In this document: one piece after another, positions 42,377 through 54,000 of the stretch
Position numbering within the stretch: position 1 is the stretch's first letter
How the letters are laid out: the number at the start of each line of letters is the position of its first letter
Source of the DNA: Dillenia suffruticosa
Taxonomy: Eukaryota > Streptophyta > Magnoliopsida > Dilleniales > Dilleniaceae
Length of the DNA: 64,000 bases
Reading direction: 5' to 3'
Assembly: GCA_033439265.1 (NCBI GenBank)
Contig: JAVTVX010000013.1
Location: 64,501 to 128,500 of the forward strand
The notes under the pieces: model-generated
Databases searched by the model: none
What the model saw: the letters and a program-made list of their open reading frames with translations, nothing else
What the model was told of the DNA's origin: nothing
Program-made: the position numbers and the translations under genes

Positions 42377-45300
42377 GATCTCTCCCTCTCTCTCCCTCTC
42401 TATTGTATTTCTGTGTATACTATCTCTTATTTTCCTCTCTTTCTCTATTTCATTTTACTGTTTACCTCTGCAAACACATCAAGCGTTCCCCCCTATTTAT
42501 TGTGGTACTCTTTTCATTTCTTCAGTCATTTCTCTCTCTATCCAATTGATGAATTCCATTCATCTATCTCTGTGTGCTGTGCCGATGATGCCAATTGCCA
42601 TGCCCAGTAAGTGTTAATGTTTTTTTTTTTTCTTTTTTGTTCCTTTTTTTTGGGGAAAATTGTCAGCTTAAGTTAGATCCTAAAGAACATACATTTATCT
42701 TACGTGGTTGTGAACAAATAGGGAGGGATAGTGGGGGCATCAGGGTGGTTTGTCCAGCTCCAGCTCCAGGGTTTAGAAAAACTGTACTGTCATCCATCAA
42801 TAATAAAAACTCGAGCTTTGTGTGGGTTTTTTTTTTTTTTTTGTTGGGACCCCTGTGATGGTTGGTTTTTCTTATGTAGCAAACTTGTTTAATGCTGAAA
42901 ACATATCTACTAGTTTCTGGGCCATCAATATCATTACAAAATATGCCATCTTCCCTACAATTTCATGGATGCGCATCCACATACCACATACACTTGTCTC
43001 ACCAACCCCTTAACTACATTCGACAACTGCACCACACACATTAATCTCACTAGATTTTTATTCGGATGGGTGATGTTTTCCGTTCCATAATGTGAATTTC
43101 TGTTTTACTTTTTCTATTGAAGATTCGGTTGATGTGGCAGAGAAAGATGCTTCCATGCTGAAGGAGCCGACTTAGAAATTTGAGGATTTGGTCCGAAGTT
43201 CCTAGTAGACGACCATGTTTGAGAAAGATTTCCTGAATAGTGTGACATAATGTAATATCCTGAGGGGGAGTTGGGTTCTTTCAAGTTGTCCTGCTAGTAT
43301 CTGGAAACTATTGTTGAAACCTTTTTGAGTCATGAGGCCTGCTAGACCTGGGACTGGTCTTTGGATGCAGCTTCTGTGTAACAAGGATTATGGTAAAACA
43401 ATATTTTATACAAATTTTCAAATATTTTGGATGCTTGGGAAGATTATTATACCTGTGTCTCCTGTTTGAATTAGATCTTTGGCCACAGGAAACTATCAGA
43501 CATGCATATTGCTGATGTTTGATTGAATTACAAACTTAAAAGGTATTGCACTTCCTTTTGGCCAGAAAACAAACTTCCATTCAGACTACTTCAATGACTT
43601 CACATACAGATGATTGGTCTGAGTAAATGCAATCCCATAACCAGATGAACTATGTTTCCCACATGTTAGTTTTGATTGACACACAGGATGTAGGCAACCT
43701 TGTTGACATGAATTATTAGTGGAAATCTCCCTCTTGTAACAGAGTTTCACTCGGAGTTGGAACATTGGCCTAAAAAGTTGATCAAAATAAACCGCTGTAT
43801 GGTATAGAAGCCAGGACACGAGTCTCTTGGAGAAGAGGTTTTCTATCTCTCTTTCCAATTGCAATTTCGGGTTTGGAGTGTTCTTTCGAAACCAAAACAA
43901 AAAAAAAAAAAAAAAAGAATTTGACACTTAGATGCGGGTGTTGGAGATTGATGGGATGGGTTTTCTCTCTCTCTTTTTTTTTTTTAAGAGAAAGGAGGTG
44001 ATGAAATCAGGCAATGAATTCGGTATTTATATGATCCGTTTATTTAGATTGCATCGGCTGGTTGTGATTTCAAGAATTTGGGCCTTTTTTTTTTTTTTGG
44101 AGATTTAATGATGACTTAAATTCAGCATGTTGCTCTTAAAGATGAGAAAACAATTGTAGTATTATAAACTTTGTTTAGCATTTTTACATAAATCCTTTTG
44201 ACTTGAAATTTGAGTTGAAAATTTTAACGTTGATTTGATAAATTTCAAAATTTTCAGTTTTTGAATAAATTACAAGCATGTAAAGATTTTGTTTTAAAAT
44301 TTCACATTATAATATAAACGTAAAGAATAAAAAGTATTTTAGTGAATAATAATAATAATTGAATATAAATTTTATGTTTGCTTTTTGCCCAAAAAAAAAG
44401 GACTTTAAGAAGCAAGAACTTGTCAATGATTGCAAGCATTTCAAAATATGGTTGCGTCTCTGACCAAAATGAACTGGGCAGAAACAAGTATTGAAAATTC
44501 TTGAGCTCCTTTCTGACCAAATGGAGCAATAAAAGCAAAATTCATTATTTCTGACCACGCTATGGCGTTTTTGGTTGTCATTTATAATATTTTAAGCCAA
44601 TTGTAGGATGAAGAACATGGTCGAGGAACTTGTGACGTATTAAATGGGTGACCTGTACATGCACGATTGATGCTGCTTACGTCAGATTATATGTTGTTTA
44701 TGGGCATTAACAGGAATGGAGAACTGCTGACGGATGCAAATCCGCAGAAGCTTTATGCTTGTGATGCCGCAGAAACAGATGGGCGGCTATATCTGTTCCC
44801 TCGGCCATCCAGTCTTTTCAGTTTAGTCTTGTTCATTTTGTGAAAAGGAGAAGCATTTATTTATTGTAAACAATGAACATTGTATATATAAAAAATATGG
44901 CTCTTTTATAAAGATGAAAGCAGCATGGGAACCAAATAGAAGATGAGAAATGGAACTGCAGCCACAGAAGAGTTGTGTTTGGCATTGGTTTAATTAGATT
45001 TAATGTACCACGCTATCTTTTTCTGCTATACATGTGTGATATAGGGTTTCAATGAAAAAGCTTATTTTCTGAAAATTCTGTAATAAATTTACTATAGTTA
45101 TCAAGGGTTTGGCTGTGGTTGCAGCGGAGAAGCTCCCACAGATTTAATCTACTTTATTGTGATTATGAAGTTGTTCCCTTGTGGGTGTTTTCCTTCCCCT
45201 TTTTCCCTTTGGTGATGATGGTTAGTTACCGTGCTTTGTTTGGTTTTCAAGGTTTGAATTTGCTGGGAGGGCAATTACTTATGTCAGGCATAAACGTAAT

Positions 45301-45961
45301 GCTTAGTGTAGGTAGCCCCAGAAGCTAGACACGGCACCAGTACCATTGACTCGTGGTGTTGAGCAGAGGAATACAGCGAGGCCATCAAATGCAGGTGCTC
45401 TCACAAAGAAGAGATAGCCATTTCTGGAGACAAAATATTGACTTTTGATAATTTCTAACCTCCTAATTTGAAGCATAATGCAACCATGAAAATGCATTAT
45501 TATAAGAAAAGTGCATTGGGCAAATAACAGCAAGAGGAAGGTGACACCAATAGATAATAACGATGATATCTAGTAGTCCCAGGAAACCAAGAAATCCAAT
45601 AGGCCGAGCTGCTCAATGTTACTCGTGTATTAAGGACTACTTTTAGTAAATTCTGGCAAAGCATAATCATATACAAAACCATCAAGCTCATGTACCTGCT
45701 ACAGCTACAGGCACTACTTACCTCACAGTTAGATTAGAACATAAAGTTCCTCCAAGTATAACCCATTTTTAATTATACTAAAAATGTATACCCCCGATAA
45801 AGGCATTTTTTCCATGGTTAGTTCAATTCCAATATTATCAGCTTGGTTTTCTGGGGAGACCAGTTGATCACTGCCCAGCGGGAGGCAAAAGGGTTATGCC
45901 GTTTCTTAGAGAATACCCCCTGAATAGCACTTCCATTTCCCTCTTAACACCCTCCCAACAT

Positions 45962-45998
<37 letters not shown>

Positions 45999-45999
45999 C
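45962..45999. repeat. (GA)n microsatellite
   Basis: A GA run with one interruption. Confidence 0.9.
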
Positions 46000-46047
46000 A
46001 GGGAACTCTTGTTGTTTAGTCATTAAAATTGGAATTTGTACTTTGTA

Positions 46048-46072
46048 GAAGAAAAAGAAAAAGAAAAAGAAA

Positions 46073-46101
<29 letters not shown>
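46048..46101. repeat. (AAAAAG)n hexamer array
   Basis: About eight A-rich hexamer units, about 260 bp beyond the end of the DUF1639 gene. Confidence 0.85.
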
Positions 46102-46103
<2 letters not shown>

Positions 46104-46196
46104 GTGAATGGGAGGGCTAACTAACATGAACGCTTCTCCATTCCCTACAATCAAATCAAAACGCTTTCCTAAACCACTCCACTGACCCTGAAACTG

Positions 46197-46240
<44 letters not shown>

Positions 46241-46361
46241 TAAGAGAAAAAACCTCTTTTGGGCGTCCTTGCTGTTATACACCTCGTGTTGCTTGAAATG
46301 TAAATGCTTCTGGATTCAAAAATCATCATCATCAAGCTTTGGTACTTTCTGTCGCTTCTTC

Positions 46362-46606
46362 TCATTCAGAATCACTTTCCATGCTTCCTCCCATTGCCTT
46401 CAAACCTCTAGGCCTCTGCACCCCCGCCACCCATGTTACGTTACTTCACTAACTCAATACAACCCCATAAATAAAGGCACATAAACGGAGATCTAAATAT
46501 AATTGGAAAAAGAATGGGGGTCAAAATTGGATTCAAAACCATCAAGAAAACAGAAAAACTCAATCCCTTCCAACCCCCCTTTCTCCTCGTGTGTGCGTGT
46601 GTCCGT

Positions 46607-46655
<49 letters not shown>

Positions 46656-47468
46656 TAGGATACCTTCTTAGAGATCTTCTTCTCCCTAACTTCATATCTC
46701 TCTTGGCACATGTCCGATAACCATGCCCCTGGACTCACCAGCTGCAACAAGCCCCAACCTAGATCTCAATTTTTAATTTTTTTTAAATTTTTTTAATGCA
46801 AAACAAGAACCATCAACCAATCAATTGAGAGATAGAGAAAAGAAGACAGACCAACAAAGTTCGCTGAATGAGTTTGGCACGCTTCTTGGGACGCTGAGGA
46901 AGCTTGCAACCCTTCATCGCCATGAAATCCTCTTCTTTCTCTTTGCTGGATAATGATATGTACAGCTTCGGCCACACGATCCCTCTATCCTCAAAGCCTA
47001 CCCCATCGAGCAGGCTTATCTTCCCTCCCCCATTCTCCTCCAACCCCACTGACCCTCTCGTTGTGTAGTACCGAAGATCTTCCTTTTCTGGCGACGCCGA
47101 CTTCCTATTCTCCCTCTCTCCTCCTCTCATGGTCGCCGTCGTTGTTTCACAACCATTCCTAATACCAACAGAAAGAAACCCACATGAGAACCCTCCCTTT
47201 CACAAAACCTCATTTGGCTGATATTCTTGGTCATGTTTCGTTACCTGTTGGTTTGAAGATGAGGGTTTTGTTGAGGACGATGTTTGTCGGATGTGGGGAG
47301 AATGCATCCATTGGCACGAGACTTGCGAGCAGCAGCAGAAGAACAAGGGTTGGATCTGTCGGAGGAATTAGCATGACCGGAGTCTCGACCCCTGACGCAC
47401 CTCAGTCTCTTCCTGTTCCCCCACTGTAATAACAACTCTCCGTGGGTCTTCTTGTCTTCCTTCTCCAT
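46362..47468 (-). CDS. DUF1639 family protein
   Basis: Four exons on the minus strand join cleanly: 47468-47245, 47158-46852, 46741-46664, 46415-46362, giving 220 residues. Family hallmarks are HGELLLQWGNRKRLRC near the N-terminus (residues 9-24) and, at the C-terminal end, RPKKRAKLIQRTLLLVSPGA, WLSDMCQERYEVREKKISKK and RPRGLKAMGGSMESDSE. The basic KKRAK stretch suggests nuclear localisation. DUF1639 proteins are plant-specific and of unknown function. All splice borders are canonical. Intron 3 begins GTATCCTA and then turns within seven bases into a CT/GA and GT microsatellite. The gene stands head to head with the double methyltransferase gene across 1.45 kb. Confidence 0.92.
46589..46655. 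repeat. (GT)n(GA)n compound microsatellite in DUF1639 intron 3
   Basis: On the sense strand of the gene this is a CT run followed by a CA run, starting almost at the splice donor of intron 3. Confidence 0.92.
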
Positions 47469-47964
47469 CTGAATCTGCTCTTATCAGACACAAGAAAAAA
47501 TTGATGATCAAATAAAAATCTCTCCTTTGAGTTTCAAAAAGAACCTATTTTTAGAGAAAGGGGTGGTCTCTCAAATCAACCCCCTCCAATCGAGTAAGTT
47601 TAAAGGGCAGAAAGAAATGAAAGATTGTCTCACCTCAAGATCTGCACTGCGGTCTCGAGGTTGAGGAGGACCACCCTAAAGGTCTAATCTTGGTTGGGGG
47701 GGGGAGGAGGAGGGAGAGATAATCTGAAATATATGATGAATCACTGCTACAGCTGTGCCTGCCTACAAAGGGAGACTGCAAGTGCAAGCGAAAGGAATTA
47801 TGGGAATATAGTGAAGGAGGAGGGAATAGGTGGGAGCAAGCACAGGTATTGCAAGGGGAGGACTGGGGACGGATGAGATTGTTAATTAAATGATGGGCTG
47901 TGTCTATATTTATGTTATGTGTTGCTCTAGGAACAGGAAAAATGGAATCGGCTCCCTCTCTTGT

Positions 47965-48001
<37 letters not shown>

Positions 48002-48791
48002 CTTTACTTGGCGGAGTTTGGTTTCTCCCTATCTTCCTCTCCTGTGCTGTGGATTGGGGTGCTCTAGTCTTGTTTTACCTTTGGGTTGGGGAGAGTCTTG
48101 TTTACTTAGGAGTCGAGTCATAAGAGAGGAGATGAGAGGGGAAAGAAAAACACAAAGGAAGAAAACATTGTCTCCCTGTCCGTTTTGATCTTAACCGTAG
48201 GATTGAACCTCCAGATGGACGGCTCAGGATGACTCCAAGACCATAAGCAGACCCTATTTTCTTTTCTACTTGCCCCACCCGACAGGCAGGTCACCCTTTT
48301 AATGATCCGCTTCGCCCCGGGGGAATAACAGATTCCTCTTCCAACAAACTCAAAAATAAAAAAATATAGATGTAAAAGGATGTCCTGTATGTTTATTTTA
48401 TGTATACTAACTTTATTTATTAATACATCAAACAACCTTAACCGAAGGAAAAAACATATTCGGCGGCTGTGCTATTGGCATGACAGATGGATAAGATCAC
48501 CTCCTGGTACCGGGGAGGCCAGACTTCATTGTTTCCAAATAAACTAGAAAACGGTGCGTCTAAACCAACTCATCAACTTGACCGAGTTGGTAGTTGCACC
48601 TTGAAACGACGTCGTTGTGGTTCTCCTCCGTTTCTCATCTCTCCGACAACTACAACGAGGTTAAGGGTTTCGAATTGCCTTTTTTATTATTATTAATGAA
48701 AAAAAAGGGGAAGATTGATAAAGCCCTTCCCCCGCTCCTACATTCACAATACCTTCTCTCGCAATTTCCGACGCCGCCGACGCAGAGCGAT

Positions 48792-48860
<69 letters not shown>

Positions 48861-48916
48861 TATATGGGTATGATGGTATTGTAGGTGGCACTAGTATTTC
48901 AGAGGTGCAGCAGGAA
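47469..48916. promoter_or_regulatory. Divergent spacer between DUF1639 and methyltransferase genes
   Basis: Both neighbouring genes are transcribed away from this 1.45-kb stretch, so it should hold both promoters and leaders. It has a G run near 47696, CT runs at 47968-47999 and 48791-48813, and a CA run at 48814-48856 just before the methyltransferase start. No TATA box was assigned with confidence. Confidence 0.5.
48791..48856. repeat. (CT)n(CA)n compound microsatellite
   Basis: This lies 60 bp upstream of the methyltransferase start codon, probably in its leader or promoter. Confidence 0.92.
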
Positions 48917-49003
48917 ATGGCGTCCAACAAGGATCAACCCCCAAAACTACAGCTATACTCCACCACCTTTAACTCTGGAGTCTCCCCTTTTTGGAGAGGT
49001 AAT

Positions 49004-49041
<38 letters not shown>

Positions 49042-52000
49042 GGTGGAAACTTTTTAGTTTAGGAGGGAAACAGCATATTTCCCGATTTCTCATTGTTAGA
49101 AAATATTGTTATTGTTGTGGGAGTGGAGCAGACAAGTATGAGAGGGATGCTAAGAAGTATTGGGACATCTTCTACAAGCGCCACCAAGATAAAGTAAAGT
49201 GCCCCTTCTCTCCCCCCCCCCCCCCCCCCCAATTTCCAGTAAATGCTTTTAACTTATGATCTTGTTCTTTTTATTTGTTGAAACATAGTTCTTTAAGGAC
49301 CGGCATTACTTGGACAAAGAATGGGGTCATTACTTCTCTGTCAGTTCCCCTTTACTTTCCCATCGTCCCCTTTTCTACATCACACTTAATCATAGTTCTA
49401 TGATTCTTGATATCTTTGTGACATTTGTTCTACGTTTTCCCTCACTTTTCCCTTTCAGGGAGCAGCCCGTAGCATCATTCTTGAAGTAAGACCTCTCTCT
49501 ATCTCTTCATCTTGGGCATTCTCTTTTTCAAGTGCCAGAGTTTTAATCTCTTCTGAGCTGCTGAATATGTTGTCGTATTCAGGTAGGCTGTGGAGCTGGA
49601 AATACTATCTTTCCGCTTTTGGCGACATTTCCTCATATTTTTGTTTACGGATGCGATTTCTCACCTCGTGCTGTTGACCTGGTTAAGGTTCGTATACTTA
49701 GTTTTCCTATAAGATCCATCGCAACCGTGCTTGAGATGCTTAATTTATATCATAGAAATCTTTAAGTGGTACCAACTGAATGCTGAAAATCATATCCATC
49801 ATGCCATGCACCTTAAGATTGTGTCATAGGTATAAACATCTAAGGTTAGAACTTTATATGAATAGCTTATGTGGGTTGAGTTTCATAGTGCCTTCCTTAA
49901 ATGATAAATATTAGGCCCTTGCTGTTGGCCATCTTCACATCTGATTCTCTGTCTGCTGTTTGTTCCATCCATGACTGTGATACATTTTATCAGATATGTT
50001 CTTGCGTAAAATGCTAAATACTCGTCTAAAACTTTCGAAATATTGGGTATAAAACCTTTGATCATCATGTGTACTATACCAAAATGAAATTCTCCGTGGG
50101 CATCTCTTATTCTTCTGGTAAAGAGGATCAATGCTTACCCCTTTTGTGTTGGCAATAGTAGCACTGCAAATGAAAAGTTTTTTTTTCCCTTCTTTTATAC
50201 ATAAGGGGGAAAAAAGAAAGAAGAAACCTCAATATTAACCAGAAGAAACTCAATATTAACCTAAAATCTCTGTAAATTTTTCCACTTAATTCTGACTCTC
50301 TGGAAACATTCTATTGCTATGGGGAACTTTCTTGCTCTTTCTTGTTCCTCTCATATCTTATCATGGGGTAATCTGTGTCAACCCCATCTAAGGAAGCTCC
50401 CACAGACAAACTGGACTTAATTATGTTTGTTCATTAAAGCTTATTGCATTCTGCTTGACATTTTTTCTAATTTAGCTAAACAATGATAGCTTCTTTTAGC
50501 ATTTACTTCTTTGTATTGTAAGAATCGGAAATGATCTGGAATATGGTGTCTGGTGCATGAACGTGAGCATTTTGTCAATAAAGATGTTCAGGTGGAAGAG
50601 TGGATTGGCAAGATAGATATGATTATGAATGGTGATTCTAGTTGCAATGTGAAGTCATCTGAGCTTAATCATAATTTAAAGGAGGCATACAAGATGTGGT
50701 CAAAATATCATATTGTTTGGGAATTTGATACAACTTCCTTGTAGTGCTTTCACTTGACATTTAAATTTCTGCAGTTTCTGAAGTAGTTTATTCTGTTTTC
50801 AGTACGAGAAAAATGAGTCTTACAGACATTTCAAATTTTCATTTCTTTCTAGTAACTCAATGAGTGATTTGATACTTGACTTATTTCACTGTCATTGGAG
50901 GAATAATCTGGAAAATTGTTAAGATAAGCTTTGTACGTCTATGCCTTTTTCGTTTTTCTTGATCAATACATACTTTAACTCAACTATGATTTGATCCCAA
51001 CTTAGTTGTGACTGCTACATGAATCTGTATTTTGCATACGCTACATTAAAAGCCATGTTACTTGTTAAGTTAGAAGTTATCAGATTCGTCTATCATAAAA
51101 TTTTTTAATGCATCTTGTGCAATTGTCCTGATGCCTTGCTTCTGTTTGTTTGTTGTGTGACTGCATCTCCTTTGACTATTGCAGACACATAAAGAATTCA
51201 CAGAGGCTCGAGTTTGTGCATTTGTCTGTGACCTGACAGCTGATGATTTAACCAAGCATATTTCTCCATCCTCGGTGGATATTGTAACCATGGTATTTCT
51301 GATAAGACTCACAATTTCACACTTTGTTTGTAGACTGCATTATTCTGTACTTTTTTAGATGGCTTTGTTCAAAACTTCAAGCATTTTTTGATGCTTGGAT
51401 ATGCTACTTTTCGTTTCTCAGTTAACTAGCTGACCCATTTAAGCAGATTTTTGTGTTATCTGCAGTATCCCCTGAGAAGATGCCTGTTGTGATACAAAAT
51501 GTCAGAAAAGTTCTCAAGGTGAATTTCATTAGCTTACTTGGAACTCATGAATTCTTGTTATGTGAATAGCTTGAAATCCTTCAAGCATGACAAACCTTTT
51601 GGTTTTGACGTTTCTTTTACAGCCAAATGGTTATGTGCTGCTTCGTGACTATGCGCTTGGTGATCTTGCTCAGGTGCACTACCTATGCTGTATTTTCAAC
51701 AAGTTTGTATATGCTTCTATATTTTCCTTCATGTTGGACTTGTATGGCAGAAATGTCCTCATTTGGTACTCTGGTTCATGATGTTTTCTATACTATTTAT
51801 GGTTTGATGCACCCTCATAGAGGTGTTAAACTGATTGTGGCCTTTGTTCTTCATAAATAAATGTTTCTCCCACCAAATTGAGTTGCTTGAAAACACCATT
51901 TTTTTTTACTCAATTAAAGAAGATTTACCTGTTTTTGTGTGCCTATGAAAAATGAAAAAAGGTAGCCATAGCTACCTCAAATAGTAAAGCCTTTCAGTTT

Positions 52001-54000
52001 CAAATCTCCCTTTTTGTGTGGTCTTGGGTCATGTCTAGCTCTCTCCGATTCTGGGCTTTGTTAATGGATAACCAGATTGGATTCCCTGGGCTTATTAAAT
52101 TACTTCCTCCATCCAAAAAATAAGAACCCAAGAAGTCATTTTCTTACATCCAAATAACTATTACGTAGTAATCATTGTAGAGCCAAATATATTTTATTAT
52201 TTATATTTTTATGACCTACATATAAAGTAAGCCCCATGGCTCAATTTATCATTCCAATCATGTTACACTGTTTTCCCAGGTTTTTGCTCATGAGAAGGAA
52301 AATCTGGTTGCTAATTTGTCCTATTTCGCACAATAATGTATTTCAGGAAAGGTTCGACTGCAAGGATCAACAAATTAGTGAAAACTTTTATGTTAGGGGT
52401 GATGGAACTGTGAGTTTTCTTAATCCAGCCATTGTTTCTGCTTGTCTTTTACTCTCAATCGGTTTACTTTGATATATCTTCTTCACTTTTCAGCGTGCCT
52501 TCTATTTCTCGGAGGAGTTCTTGGCCAATTTGTTTAAAGAAAATGGATTTGAGACTGAGGAACTCGGTTTGTGTTGCAAGCAAGTAGAGAACCGGTCAAG
52601 GGAAATACTGATGAATCGGTAAGCGATAAAAGTAAAGTATAATATAGCATTCGAGAGCTGCTGGGCATGTTGCATCTAGTTTGTAGTCCATAATCCTAGA
52701 AAGAAATGAAAGAATAAAGTGCATAACTAAATGTTTCGTCATGTGCATCAGTTGTTCAGGAAGTACACAACAGATTTGAAGTCCTATCGATTATTTTGTG
52801 ACAGAAGCTTGTTGTTTCAAGAAGCATTTTTCCCCTTCTATCTTGATTCTTACATGTCTGCAATTTCAGGAGATGGATCCAAGCTGTATTTCGCTTTTCA
52901 AATATGGAGATGACTTCTCCTACAGAAGCTGTTTGTGAAGGCCTCAACAATCAGGATATTATTGAGCCTAAGCTTAATGAGGGTGCTCAAGAGGGCCCTA
53001 AAAATGATGATGAAGTTGACCTTTCTGAGGGTCTTGCAACTGAAATGTTTGGTATTTCACCTGCAAATAATGAGGTAAAGGAATATTTTGTCAATGGATT
53101 ATCAAGTGCTTAACCTTGACTCTTTTGCTGATCTTAAACCATCTCATATATAAACTAGCTAATCAGTTCTGTAGATTTTACGTGTATAGTTGATGTAGCC
53201 TATTTCCAAAGTGATGGTATTGCTGATGTGAGCCATTCTGCCTGTCTAGACAACCATTTTAATGCTCTTCTCTTGTTGGCTTTTCAAAGATCATAGAGGT
53301 CAATCTGCGAAAGTCAAACTTCAAGATTAATGTACTTCGAAAAGAGTATCAGCACACCTGCAAGTCAACTGGTTTGATGCTGTGGGAATCGGCCCGGCTA
53401 ATGGCTTCAGTTCTGGAAGTGAATCCATCTATTGTTCTAGGGAAAAGGGTATTGGAGTTGGGCTGTGGCTGTGGAGGCATTTGCTCTATGGTTGCTGCAA
53501 AATCTGCTGATCTCGTTGTTGCAACTGATGGGGATACTAAAGCTCTTGATTTACTAAAAGAAAATGTTGCTTCAAATCTTGGTGCACCTGCGAATACCAA
53601 ACTTGTTACAAGAAGGCTGGAGTGGGGAAATGCGGCTGATATAGAAGCCATCAGGGAATTGGCCAACGGAGGGTATGAAGTCATCATAGGAACTGACGTG
53701 ACTTATGTTCCTGAAGCCATCTCACCCTTGTTTGCAACGGCGGGAGAGCTTATTTTGACTAGAAGAGTGAAACAGGATTATGTTCCTTCATTAATTCTTT
53801 GCCATGTCTTTCGGCAGGTAGATGAGCCATCTATACTTTCTACTGCAGCTAGGTTTGGTTTTAGACTAGTTGACAAATGGCCCGAAAGAGTTCAGTATGA
53901 TCCATCTGCAAGTATTATCAACTCGTGGTTCTTGGAAGATAGTTTCAAGGACGTTCCCTCTTATACAACTTTGAACATCATGTACTTTGATACCAGTTAA
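48917..54000 (+). CDS. Double methyltransferase: METTL2/6-like tRNA m3C domain plus Methyltransf_16-like domain
   Basis: Twelve exons with canonical borders give 553 residues: 48917-48998, 49132-49193, 49289-49339, 49459-49485, 49583-49687, 51185-51292, 51447-51518, 51623-51673, 52347-52409, 52494-52618, 52870-53074, 53290-54000. The first half matches METTL2/6/8 tRNA N3-cytidine methyltransferases: KYERDAKKYWDIFYKRH (29-45), FFKDRHYLDKEW, the SAM loop EVGCGAGNTIFPL (74-86), SPSSVDIVTMIFVLSAVSPE (136-155), LLRDYALGDLAQ and ERFDCKDQQISENFYVRGDG (187-206). After an acidic linker (about 255-317) comes a second SAM fold: GLMLWESARLMA, VLELGCGCGGICS (371-383) and GTDVTYVPEAI, of the Methyltransf_16 type. 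Plants are known to carry such a fused protein (Arabidopsis At1g54650 type). The first domain probably makes m3C32 in tRNA; the target of the second is unknown. No lesion seen. Confidence 0.92.
49005..49039. repeat. (CT)n tract in methyltransferase intron 1
   Basis: The tract begins a few bases after the splice donor of intron 1. Confidence 0.9.
49688..51184 (+). other. Intron 5 of the methyltransferase gene
   Basis: At 1.5 kb this is the longest intron of the gene. It contains no recognised element, only short unrelated open frames. Confidence 0.6.
52100..52240. mobile_element. Possible Stowaway-like MITE end in intron 8
   Basis: TACTTCCTCCATCCAAAAAA followed by TAAGAACC resembles the CTCCCTCCGT-type terminal sequence of plant Stowaway (Tc1/mariner) MITEs. 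The opposite inverted end was not found, so it would be a truncated copy. Confidence 0.35.

Larger units (their letters stand above)
42377..46361. other. Spacer with no recognised gene
   Basis: Four kilobases hold CT-rich DNA just after the small gene, T runs (42819-42841, 44080-44098), an A run (43899-43916), a GA tract (45962-45999), an AAAAAG hexamer array (46048-46101) and an AT tract (46198-46231). Short open frames on both strands resemble nothing known. Confidence 0.55.
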
